Positions 21,302 through 31,756 of a stretch of 64,000 nucleotides of DNA are shown here, in pieces; position 1 is the first letter of the stretch, and each line of letters opens with the position of its first letter. The DNA lies in assembly GCA_013146195.2 (NCBI GenBank), contig CM028382.1:3754434-3818433 (forward strand), written 5' to 3'. Position numbers and translations under genes: made by a program. The stretch comes from Codonopsis lanceolata. Lineage: Eukaryota > Streptophyta > Magnoliopsida > Asterales > Campanulaceae. Under the pieces are notes generated by a model. It did not search any database, was not told the DNA's origin, and saw only the letters and a list, made by a program, of their open reading frames with translations.

Positions 21302-23550
21302 ATGGCACAAACACACTATATGCCGCCTACATCTAATGCTAACCACGTCCCAATATTGGACGAAGGTCATTTTGATGTATGGAAGGATAAAGTAATGAGA
21401 TTCATGAACTCTATTGACAACAGATTATGGAAATGTGTCACCGCAGTCAACATATACCAATGAAGGCAAATCTTCTCGCCTCCATCGCTGAACCCCGCAG
21501 GTTCCTAAAGAAGAATCGAATGGACAGAGGACGATAGAAAGTCGGTTGAACTTGACAAGAAAGCAATCAACATAATCACCAGCTCTCTAGACACAAGCAC
21601 ATACCAAAGAAGTGATTCGATGTACAACCGCGAAAGAGATGTGGGAAGCTCTTGTAGAATACTTGGGAGACCAAGACACAAGAGACAAATGTAAAATATA
21701 CATACATCCAAATAGCTTGATTCTTTCAAAAGGATCCTAAGGAAACCTTGAGACAAGCATACGATCGATTCAAGGAGGTAATAAATAGTTGCTTTTCTCT
21801 TGGTAAAACGTATGACAAAAAGGAAATGAACATGAGGTTTCTAGGCTCTCTAGGTAGCTTATGGCATGTGAAGACCACGGCTATGAAAGAATCTAAAAAC
21901 TTAAACGAGATGACTCTTCGTAGTCTCTACGCAAGTTTAAAGGTTTATGAACTTGAAGTTAATCAAGCTCTAGAGCAAGACAAACAGCTCGTAACCGTGT
22001 CTTTGCCACCATGGTCCAAGAAGAAATCATTGTTGAAAACAAACCTCTACTTCTTCCCCGTGAAAATGATTTTTTATCCGATGAACAATTTGCTATGTTT
22101 GTTAAACGATTTCAAAAATTTGCAAAATATGGAAGAAAGAACACCCACCAACAACCTTTCAGAAGATTGGTGAAAGCTCATCCAAGGAAGAGCTTGTGTG
22201 TTATAACCGTAGAAAACCCGGTCATTTTGCCTCAAAGTGTCCAAAGCCAAAATTTGAAGCATACCGAAAACCCTCGTTTAGAAAATTTCAAAACAAAAAG
22301 GTATGTTGGTCAAGACATAGAAGATAAACAAAGTTGCTACATGGTTTGAAACCGATTCGTAAGAGGAGGAAGAGGATTGTGAGCAAGCTAACATATGCTT
22401 AATAGCTCATGATTCATGTCCTACCTATGACTCAAAATGAAGTTGTAGTTTCACCAAGTCCTTTGGACAAAAATGAAACCAAAGAAGGATAGCTTCAAGA
22501 AGGAAGAACTTCTCAAGGATAATCAGATATGCTTGAAGAATTTAATTCCTTTAGAGTAGCCTATGTTAAACCGGCCAAGAAGAACCGTGAGAAACTTACA
22601 ACCGAGAAATCTTTGATGGCAAATGAGATTCAAACTCTCAATAGCCGCCAACAAGAGAGTATCAAACCAAGGAAGAAAACAAATTTCTTCATGACAAAAT
22701 TGACTGTCTGACCGAGCACATCAAAGGACTAGACCTAGAGAAAATTGCCTTGCAAAAGACAATTGACTCCTCGAATAGCTCCAAGGATGCATTCAAGAAA
22801 TCCTTTCAAGCCAAAAATCTAGCTATGATAAACCGGCATAGATATTCAGATGTGTCTCTTCCGACAATCTCTTCACAAAGAGAAAGGTGAATCCTCCAAA
22901 CCGCTAATGATATATCTTTCTCTAAACGTACATTTGGAAATACAGGAAGCAAGGCCTTGGTTACTCAAGTGTTCCTTATGTTTACCCTAAAGTTCACAAA
23001 GGAAAAGCCAAAATGAATGATTCAAATGAGAAATTCGAGAAGGTAACGGTAGAGAAAGTGAAGTCTACCGGCAACGACTATGTCAAGGCAAAGTCCGCCG
23101 ACGGTAGACCCGCTAAACCTCTACCAGTAACTATCAAGTTTGTCAATGAAACATAAGGTTTTTTACTTGAAGGTAAACTTAAAGGTATTCTACCGAATCC
23201 TCCCGAAAGTTCTCAACGTAAAAGCTAAAGCTAAGTCCGTTAATAACCTACCTAGGAAGATTCGAAAGAAACCAATTAAGTCTACCGTCAACAAACAAAC
23301 CGAACCAAAAATGGATGCTAAGAAAAGGAATGATCATAAGCACTCTTCGATGAAGAATCTAAACACTCTCTATGGACTTTTCATTTATGTCATTCTTGCC
23401 ATTGCTTAGGCCATCCGGCACCGTAATGCCTGCCCGCTAAGGTTCACCCCAAGATCCGAGAGACCTAGTTCTCTCAAGGTCAAGGTGTATGGGTTGCAAA
23501 AGGTTGCTAATCCTTAGACCCATATAAAGGGTACCTTGTTTTGCTTTAAC
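21302..23550 (+). pseudogene. Copia gag, broken
   Basis: Opens with an ATG at 21,302 (MAQTHYMPPTSNAN) and shows pieces of a UBN2/gag domain in shifting frames, e.g. GHFDVWKDKVMRFMNSID (about 21,365), EEIRRIE-like and DKKAINIITSSLD (about 21,555), and EMNMRFLGSLGSLWHVKTTA with LYASLKVYELEV (about 21,825-21,960). A zinc knuckle at about 22,199-22,240 reads CYNRRKPGHFASKC: the second Cys of the expected CX2CX4HX4C is Arg, so zinc binding should fail. Downstream (about 22,530-22,800) a charged heptad-like region (NREKLTTEKSLMANEIQTLN) fits the coiled coil that follows gag in Sireviruses. Many frameshifts make it non-functional. Confidence 0.85.
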
Positions 23551-23559
23551 TCTTTACAG

Positions 23560-24720
23560 AATGCTTCATGGCTATAGAATCGAAAACAAAGACATCCGGT
23601 ACCTAGACAAGGGTCGCTCAAGGCATATGACTGGGAACGTAAGTCTTCTTACCGATATAGCCGAAGCAAAAGGACCCACGCTATCTTCTGAGACAATGCA
23701 AGAGGAAAGACAATTGATATGGCTCAATTACTAGAGGAAGTCTCTCCATCAACAAAGTTTCTCTAGTAAGCGGTTTAAAGCACAATCTTCTCGAGCATAT
23801 CACAATTTCGCGACAAAGGACTTCTATGCCAATTCAATTCCAACCTGCTTCATCAAAGACAAGTGAATCGTGTTTCACAATACCGACCGGCAATAGACAA
23901 GGAAACGCCTATGTCGTGGACTTAAATCTTCTAGGAGATTCTCAAACCTCGTGTCTAGTAGCCAACAATGTTCGTGACAACCAAATGGCTATGGCACAAG
24001 CTGCCTCACCACCTCAACTTCAAGCACCTCTCCAAGCTCTCCAAAAATGGGCTTGTCAAAGGTCTACCTACCTACGCCGATCATGACGTAAGTTGCAAAG
24101 CTTGTCAACTAGGAAAACTTTCCAAGTCTTCCTTCAAAAGAAAGTCTGCTTTTATCAACAAATAGACCTCTTCAACTTCTCGCATATGGATCTCTTTGGA
24201 CCTATAACAACAAATAAGATTTCAGAGACAAGTACACACTTGTAGTAGTTGATGACTACTCTAGATTCACTTGGATTGAAACTATGACATCTAAAGATGA
24301 AACGTATGATCTAGTCATCGCACTTTTTAGAAGACTTCAAACTCAAAAGCTTGAAGACATTCTGTGACATAAGATCGACAATGGCACCGAATTCAAAAAC
24401 AATGGTGTAGAAAAGTACCGCGATGACCATGGGATCGGTCACAACTTCTCTCGCCGGCATTCTCAACAAAATGGTGTAGCCGAACGGAAGAACGTAACAC
24501 CGATTGAAGCTAGAACAATGCCGCGTAAGCTAAACTTCCGAAGTATTTTCAAGCGTATAGCCAACACCGCTTGCTTTACCCAAAATAGATCCCCTCGGTA
24601 AACAAGTTTCATAATAAAACTCCATATGAAATATGGAGAGGAAGATCCCCAAACATTGATTTCTTAAAATCTTCTATCAGAATGTTTTATTCTTTACAAT
24701 GGAAAAGAGTATAGAGGAAA
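23560..24720 (+). pseudogene. Copia protease-integrase region, broken
   Basis: The protease core near 23,610 reads YLDKGRSRHMTGN, where the family has D-S-G-C. The Ser next to the catalytic Asp is Lys and the Cys is Arg. The GAG-pre-integrase part is at about 24,000-24,165 (NFKHLSKLSKNGLVKGLP, then DVSCKACQLGKLSKSSFKRK). The integrase core follows at about 24,235-24,500: LVVVDDYSRFTWIE supplies the first catalytic Asp, IDNGTEFKNNG the second, and HSQQNGVAERKN the Glu, so the D,D,E triad itself is still readable. Stops and frame changes separate the pieces. Confidence 0.85.
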
Positions 24721-25389
24721 ATTTGATGCAAAATCGATTTAAGGAATTTTTCTCGATATTCCAAACATTCAAAAGCATTTCGCATTTTCAAGAAATCTAA
24801 TTTAAAAATCTTAGAATCAGGCATGTTTCTTTTGATGAATATGACTTGTTAGAGCCTAGAAAGGCTCGAACGTTGCTAATGATTCTCGATAATGATGAGA
24901 CAGTACAAATTCAAAGATCTACTTCCTATCGAAAACGGCAAATGCAGTAACCCATGTATACCGATAACCCTTCACCTAGACGATACATCTACCGATACCG
25001 ATAACAACTCTTCTGCTGACCTCGAACCCATCTCTTCTGCTTTTACCCCAAGCACCTTTACGATATCTCATCCTTCTTGTTCACCGTAAAATGAAAGTTT
25101 TGAAGACTCTATTTCTTCTCGAACTGCATTTTGGTGAATCTCCTTCTCAACCAACCTGCATTCTTAAGGGAAGAATCCACCGTAAGTGATCTTCCTCCAA
25201 TCGTTATCGAAGCAAGAGATCATCCCATTTCTCAAATCATTGGTGATCTCAATACAGAGTTCGACGAGAAATAAGGTTCGAGAAGAAACGTTGTTTGCTT
25301 ACGCATTTGTATCGAACTCGAACCAAAGAAGATTGATGAAGCTATCGAAGATCATAACCGGATTGAAGCTATGCAAGAAGAGCCGAACC

Positions 25390-26810
25390 AGCTTTGAAAG
25401 ATGTAAGGTGTGGAGTTTAGTTCAAAGACCGACCGATCATCCAACCATCGGCACCAAGTGGGTATTCGTAAATAAAAGAGATGAAGATGGAAATGTCACC
25501 GTAAACAAAGCTAGATTGGTTGCTCGTGGCTACCGACAGAAGAAGGAATTGACTTTGATGAAACTTTTGCTCCTCGTTGCTAGACTAGAAGCAATCGTAA
25601 TCTTTCTAGCTTATGCCTCGCTCATGGACTTCAAAGTGTATCGATGGATGTTAAGAGTGCCTTTCTCGAATGGTGATCTTCAAGAAATCAGATACGTGAA
25701 CAACCTCCGTGATTTGTCATCTCTCGACAACCGACCACGCCTACCGACTCAAGAAAGCTCTCTACTCGAAGCAAGCTCCTAGAGCTTGGTATGAAACTCT
25801 ATCCAAGTTCTTAATTGAACAAGGATTCGTGAGAGGAAGAATCGACACTACTTTATTCATCCTCAAGCACAAAGGCCATTCTCTTCTCGTACAAATCTAT
25901 GTGGACTACATTATCTTTGGATCAACTAACCAAAGCCCGTGTAAAAGATTCGAGAAGTCGATGCAAAGCAAGTTCGAGATGAGCATGATGGGCGAACTTA
26001 CCTATTTTCTAGATCGCAGATACAATGCACTTCGACGGAATCTTCATCACCAAACCAAATATGCAAAGGAACTAATCAAGAAGTTTGGTCTTGATTCACC
26101 AAAGGATTTGAAACTCCAATGTCTACCGACCGCCATCTTGACAAAGATGAAAAGGGAAAGCAAGAGAACATGACCAAGTACCGAGGAATCATAGGTTCAC
26201 TTCTTTACCTTACCGCTAGTCGACCGACATTATGTTTGTCGCTTGTGTTTGTGCTAGATTTCAGTGCAGATCCAAAGGAGTCACATTTGCTTGCCGCCAA
26301 ACGTATCATCGATATGTTTCAAAAACAACAAATCTAGGCATCTCGGTATTCAAAATCCAACAACTTCAATCTAGTTGGATACTCGATGCATTATGCACCA
26401 AAGTGAGCGTAAGAAGCACCTGGGACTTGTCAATTTCTTGGAAACACTGCCTCATGGTCTTGCAAGAAACAAGGATCGCTGGCAAACTCAACCACGTATG
26501 TAATATATTGCCGCAAGGTTGTTCTCAACCGCTATGGATGAAGCAACAATTGGTGGATTACAACATCAAGACCGAAACCGCCCAATCATGTGTGACAACA
26601 CATCGCCTATCTCGCCTCCAAAAATCCAAGTGATGCATTCAAAGACAAAGCACATTGATATTCGTTATCATTTTCTCAAAGATCATGTGGAAAAGGTAAC
26701 ATCGCCCGAATATGTTCCAACCGAGCATCAATTGGCGTACATTCTCACAAAACCACCGGATGCCACCAGTTTGCTTATTTAAGGAGAAATCTTGGTATGA
26801 TTGATCCTAC
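25390..26810 (+). pseudogene. Copia reverse transcriptase and RNase H, broken
   Basis: The RT starts near 25,390 (WSLVQRPTDHPTIGTKWVF) and continues through NKARLVARGYRQ (about 25,500), EAIVIFLAYASLMDFKVY (about 25,590), APRAWYETLSKFLIEQGF (about 25,770) and LLVQIYVDYIIFGSTN (about 25,890). The catalytic YVDD box is YVDY, so the second Asp is lost. After SMMGELTYFL and KYAKELIKKFGLDSPKD comes the connection and RNase H part: SLLYLTASRPT, ILDALCTK-type remnants, then KTKHIDIRYHFLKDHVEKV and TEHQLAYILTKPPD (about 26,640-26,765). At least four frame changes. Dead copy. Confidence 0.9.
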
Positions 26811-27498
26811 CGCTTAAAAGTTAATATGTTGTTAATATTTCTTTCATACCTAGACCCAAGATAGACTAATCTGAAGACGAAGTTCTTTCTTTACCGAAGA
26901 CCTAAAGGTTAGTACTCTTACTTAGTCTATTTTCTCGCTAAAGAGGTTTCTAAAGCAATAAAAGGGGTCAAGGACAAAATTCAAGACTTAAGAAAATATC
27001 TTAAGTTCCCGCTTTTTCAAACCGATATTTTCTCGCCTTTAAATAGCCCTTGAACCGTCATTTCCAAACTTTACGAAACCCTCCGAACGTAAATCTCTCT
27101 CTCTCTAAGCATCTACTTTCTCAGAATTTCAAGTTCTTCGCCTTGTTTCTTCTTCTCATCCTCAAACAATGGTACGCTTATCTCTACTCTACTGTAATTT
27201 TCTCGATACTCGCTCGCATTTCAAAATCATATTAAAATCTTTTGGAATTCAAACCGCCATTTTCGAACTGATTCGCCATTGTTGTCCTTACATACTTGAA
27301 TACTAACAAATGCTTTTGTTTATTCATTGTTCATTCTTATGAAAACTTCGTTATGCATTTCTCGAGTGTGGTTACTCTAAACATTCTAGGTTTCAAGTCT
27401 TTGCTTAAAAATTTCAATTATTTGATAAAACTTTGAAATTCCTACTTGTTTAGATATCTAGATGAAAAGCCCTAAATTTTATTTTGTTTTTCTTTCAG
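26811..27498 (+). other. Sirevirus post-pol spacer with a possible intron
   Basis: No coding seen until a well-placed ATG at 27,169-27,171, which is followed at once by GTACGC, and a CTTTCTTTCAG-like acceptor ending at 27,498. The layout resembles a spliced leader exon for the downstream accessory frame. The frame does not join perfectly, so this is inference. Confidence 0.35.
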
Positions 27499-30114
27499 CA
27501 AGAACTTCAAAAACTAAGAGCGACAAGAGGAAGACTTTTGACCCTCGAGAAAGTCATTCCTCCCAAAGCAAATATAAATCTTCCAGATATCCATCCTATC
27601 CTCGCCGCCACGACGCCATTGTCGCCTCGACCCCAAGCTATACATTCCTGCATGTGTATTGACCTTCCGTCAATCAACTCCATAGCCGCCGGTAAAAGCT
27701 TGTGAGGATATGGACGCCCCGGATTCTCGCCTCTTCCGCCTCAACGACAAAACTACAAGATCTTCCCCGCGTAAGAATTTTATCAACGAATGGAGCTCAT
27801 GAGCCGCCTGTTTCTTCGTGGGTGGATTCGAGGCCGCCCCATTTGCCACCGCCAAATCTATTTCCACCATCATTGGCGTGCACTACGGAGTCAAGCTCGC
27901 AACAACGGCCGAGGCTTTACATGCCCTGGAAGCCATGAGGGAGCCGACACACCCCTGAGCCACAAGGGAAAATGCTCCAAATTGCTCCTCGACGCTTCAT
28001 CGCACTAGCCACCTTCTTGACAAGGGGCCTTTTCAAGAGTGGAGCACATGATATGTTTATCGCCAACGATAACCGAGTCAGATTTCTACTATTGCCTCGA
28101 ACTGGGGCTCATCATCTTCGACGAGCCAAGCAAGGGTGGAGAAAGCTAAGAACAACCCCACTTGCAAGCGCCTTTCGTCAGCTTATCAATGCCCCCGTTG
28201 AGGGATGATGCGACATCAACTCTTCTTTGAAAGAAGATGAGTTGTTTGCAGAGCCAAGGACAAGCAACTCACGCCTCGCTTTTAGTACACCGAATACGAG
28301 AACAAGCGCCGGCTACAAAAAGGTCCGCCGCAGTCTCTCTTGACAAAGTGGCCAAACCTACACCGATCTTGGTCACCCGCTTCAACATGGAAGCACATTT
28401 AGCCGGGAGCAGACCTCCAAAAGGTCTCAAAAATATGACGATCGGGTGGCCACGGCCTCCATCTTAAGGCCCAAGGCCCGGCAGACGAGGCAGTAGCGGG
28501 TGCTATTGGCCAAAATAGCAGCCTGTGGGCAAAGCCAAGAAGACAAGGCCTAAGTGGCACCTCCAATCGAAGAGGAGCAGCCAAATGGATAAGGAAGGAG
28601 ATGAAGGAAGGCCGTAAGAAGAAGGCACAAGGCCAAACTAGCCATTCCTCCCATCCATCCACCCAAGCCAAGCCATCCTCTCAACCACCCGCCCAACCCA
28701 ACCAACAACCCTCCCCACCTCCCCGCCTCCACACCCAAACCAAAACGAAGGAGACTTCAGAAACCTTTGAAGACCAGCCATCGGCAGCCCCTCCAACCTC
28801 TACCGATGACGCGGCCGAAGTCTCCTATTCAGCCGCTGAGGAAGAAAAGGAGAGCTACCGAACCCCAACCCTCTACCGCCAGCCAACCCACTATACCCTC
28901 TACCGACGCACAACCAACTACCGACGCCCAAACCCTACCTGTCAACCCTTCATCTATACCTGTCAACCCTTCAACTACCCCTTCACCACCTCCGGAGGAG
29001 TCTATCCCTCAGAGGAGCTCAAAATGAGGAGGAGCCACCTGTAACCCCAACTCCTCCTCCCCTTCACCCTTTAACTACTCACCCGACCCATCCACACCTT
29101 CCTCACCACCCCAATCCCAACCAACTTCTTCAACCACACCACGCCTCTTAGATCCCGCCGCCAAGTTCCTCTTTGAACTTTCATCAAGAGCGCATCTATT
29201 CACCTCTTCTCATCAACCTCCTCAACCTTCTCAACCTCCTCAACCTTCCCTTCAAAAACCCAAATCCCTCTTCTACCCTGCCCCTTCTTTCTGGTTCTCT
29301 ACCGAACCCATTCCCCAATCCTCCCACATCAGTGAAAATTCTGACACTGATATGGAACTGGATTCCCCACCAACTCCCCCTCCTCCCTCCCCTATAACCC
29401 TATCCTCTTCCACCAAAACCATCCCCACCCAAGACTCATCTTCTTCTGTCTCCAGAACTCCCCCTCCCCAAACGCCCTTCAAAGCTCGCAGACTCTCCTC
29501 GCCGACACCATTCACATTGGCCAAGCATCTATTTCCAATCACCACCAATGTTGAAATTTTGTCCCTGCTAGATGCCATCTACCAAATGTTAGCGAACTCA
29601 CAAGCATATCTACCGCTATCGCCGAAGTAGCCACCGCAATGCCAAGGCCAACGACCGACCGCCACTACTCTTCGACAATTTCAAGAGGATGTCCTGACTC
29701 GCTTTTGGACAGATGCGCACGACTTCACCGATGTCAAGATCAACGTAGAAGCTCAACGAGATGAAGGCCGCCAGATCATAGGTTCCATTTTCTACGAGCT
29801 CTTCCACGCCATCACTCTCCATCTTAGCCACTGGCCGCATTCTATTATGGAACTCAACAACCTCGCCGAAACTCGCCCATGACATAATGAATGCCAACCG
29901 GATCGTGATCCGCCATCACGAGGAGAAACAAATGAGATCTATCAACGTAATGCCGATGGAAGAGAAACCGCCTTCGTGAAGAACCGACTACCGCTCGCTC
30001 CACCGCACTCCAACCGATGCGTATGCCGAATACCAAAGAAGAATGGAAGAGCTAGAGCGAGAAAGAAGAGAAAAGGAGGCTGCAGACAAAGGCAAAGGGA
30101 AAAGACCTTGGTAG
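27499..30114 (+). pseudogene. Sirevirus accessory (env-like position) region, broken
   Basis: Discontinuous frames between pol and the polypurine tract. It opens ARTSKTKSDKRKTFDPRESH (about 27,500). A Pro/Ser/Thr-rich part follows (about 28,640-29,480), then VLTRFWTDAHDFTDVKINVE with QIIGSIFYELFHAI (about 29,690-29,810), and a highly charged C-terminus EYQRRMEELERERREKEAAD ending KGKRPW and TAG at 30,112-30,114. Sireviruses carry an extra frame in this position that has been called env-like. I see no signal peptide or transmembrane segment here, so its role is unknown and the label is positional. Interrupted by many frame changes. Confidence 0.55.
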
Positions 30115-30495
30115 CTTTTGTATCTTTTCTTCCCTTTCCTTTGTATTTATCTTATTTTTGAAAACTCGTCACAAATGTAAACATCTTGTTTATGAATACG
30201 TATGATTACTTGCTTTTTCAAAAATTATATTGTTTAAATTCTTGTCGCTTTATTGTTTATCTATATGAGAATTTAAACATTTAGTTTAAATTGATTTAAA
30301 CCGCCGATCTATGTGCTATTCTTTGACTCTCTTATTCTTGTATGCACTTAGATTAGTCCCTTGCATCCGAGGTGTTATTCTGTTTAATAGAGGCATGTCT
30401 ACCGACACGTAATATATAAACTTTCTCGCATGCTATTATCTATTAAATAGTTTGTTTTAAAACCCTCATTTGTAGTAATGATGACCGATATAAAT
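30115..30495 (+). other. 3' untranslated part of the Sirevirus-like element
   Basis: AT-rich, no coding, ending in the polypurine tract. Confidence 0.6.
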
Positions 30496-30504
30496 AGGAG
30501 GAGA
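30496..30504 (+). promoter_or_regulatory. Polypurine tract
   Basis: AGGAGGAGA two bases before the 3' LTR, the expected primer for plus-strand synthesis. Confidence 0.8.
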
Positions 30505-30505
30505 T

Positions 30506-31756
30506 TGTTGATTCTTATGTTAAATTTATATCCGATCAAGACATTACATTAGTTTTATACTTCTGGCTAATCGGGCAGACGATTAGCGTGGCAACCGTGT
30601 ATAGAACTTTGCCTTGTATAGTTTTTGTAGGACTCTTTTCGTGTTCACTGAAGACCCTTTCTCGCCTTCACCTAAGACCTCGCCAAAGCTTAAGATCGGT
30701 AGACCTCGTGTCCACTGACCGCTTCTACGTGTCCTCTTCAAAGATAGCTAGCCGGATTAATTCAAACTTATTTCCATATATTATTTGAATTAATCCAAGT
30801 CATTCTCTCGACATGTCAAGCCGCCGAAAGCAACTTTCCGAAAAGCAGAAGACTTTTCGCCCCGAACAAAGGAAAGCAAGCAGCTGCATCGCCCCTACTT
30901 TTCGCTTCATCTCTCGATCCGACACCAAATCGCCCACCTTTTGAAGATCTCGTAAATGATTATCTCGCTCTCGATATCTGTGGAAGACGAAATTCCTTGA
31001 TCGACCCATGCATTTAATGCATTTATGAATAGAGTCGTTGAAGCCTTCGCCCTTCCAACGGATTCTTTTGAAGTGCACTCGCTTTAAATATCGCCATTGA
31101 AGATCGGAACAAAAGACAACCGCATGTAATCAATCGAACACTTAAAGAATTGCTCAATCTATACAACTCCAAGTCTTTCACCAAGCATTCAATAGATCCT
31201 CAACAGATCTAGAAGTCCTCGTCAACAACAAGAAGTCGCTTCTTCAACATTTATTGTTTTATTCTTCTTGTTGTTTACTTCCATTAACTATATTTCGCAT
31301 CTAATTAAATATCTTGTATTTACGATATTTAATTCCATAGACCCAAACACAAGTCAATATTTTGTACACGATCCATTAGGGATATTCTTTGTAATTGATC
31401 TAAGTGGAAAACATAGTGCACAATTTAAATCCAAGGTTGATCGCCTTGGTGGTGGACGTAGCACTATTTACGTGTGAACCATCTCAAAATACTTGTGTTA
31501 TTTCCTTCGCTTGTCTATTACTTGAACCGCATAGTTTCCTTGTTCATTATATCCATTTCACAGTAACTTAAGTAATCTGTAAAAGGTCTACCAGTAGTCC
31601 TTATCTGCACTGAACAATTTTCTTGAAGGTCTTCCGCTACTTGAAACTCTTCATAAACTTCAAGTAACTTTCAAGGAACTTACTTAAAAGTTTTAAAGTG
31701 TTAATAAGCTATTCAACCCCCCTTCTAGCTTATTATTGTGCTCATTGGGACCCACA
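30506..31756 (+). repeat. 3' LTR of the Sirevirus-like element
   Basis: Colinear with the 5' LTR over its whole length. It differs by scattered substitutions and several 1-6 base indels (for example around 20,345/30,862 and 20,455/30,972). Confidence 0.95.

Larger units (their letters stand above)
19987..31756 (+). mobile_element. Sirevirus-like Ty1/Copia retrotransposon, 11.8 kb
   Basis: Two LTRs of 1,247 and 1,251 bp (TGTTG...CCCACA) enclose a primer-binding site, a gag-protease-integrase-RT-RNase H region in Copia order, a 3-kb extra region after pol and a polypurine tract. The RT wording (TDHPTIGTKWVFVNKRDEDG, KKFGLDSPKD, KHIDIRYHFLKDHV), the coiled-coil stretch after the gag knuckle, the length and the extra 3' region match the Sirevirus (SIRE) lineage as I know it. 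All reading frames are broken. No target duplication is visible: CACAC on the left and TTGTC on the right, and the flanks are unrelated (TRIM on the left, satellite mosaic on the right). Confidence 0.93.

Noticed and set aside
28399..29630. Pro-rich and Trp/Gly-rich frames on both strands in the Copia 3' region
   Set aside because: Overlapping shadows of one low-complexity accessory region of the element rather than separate genes.
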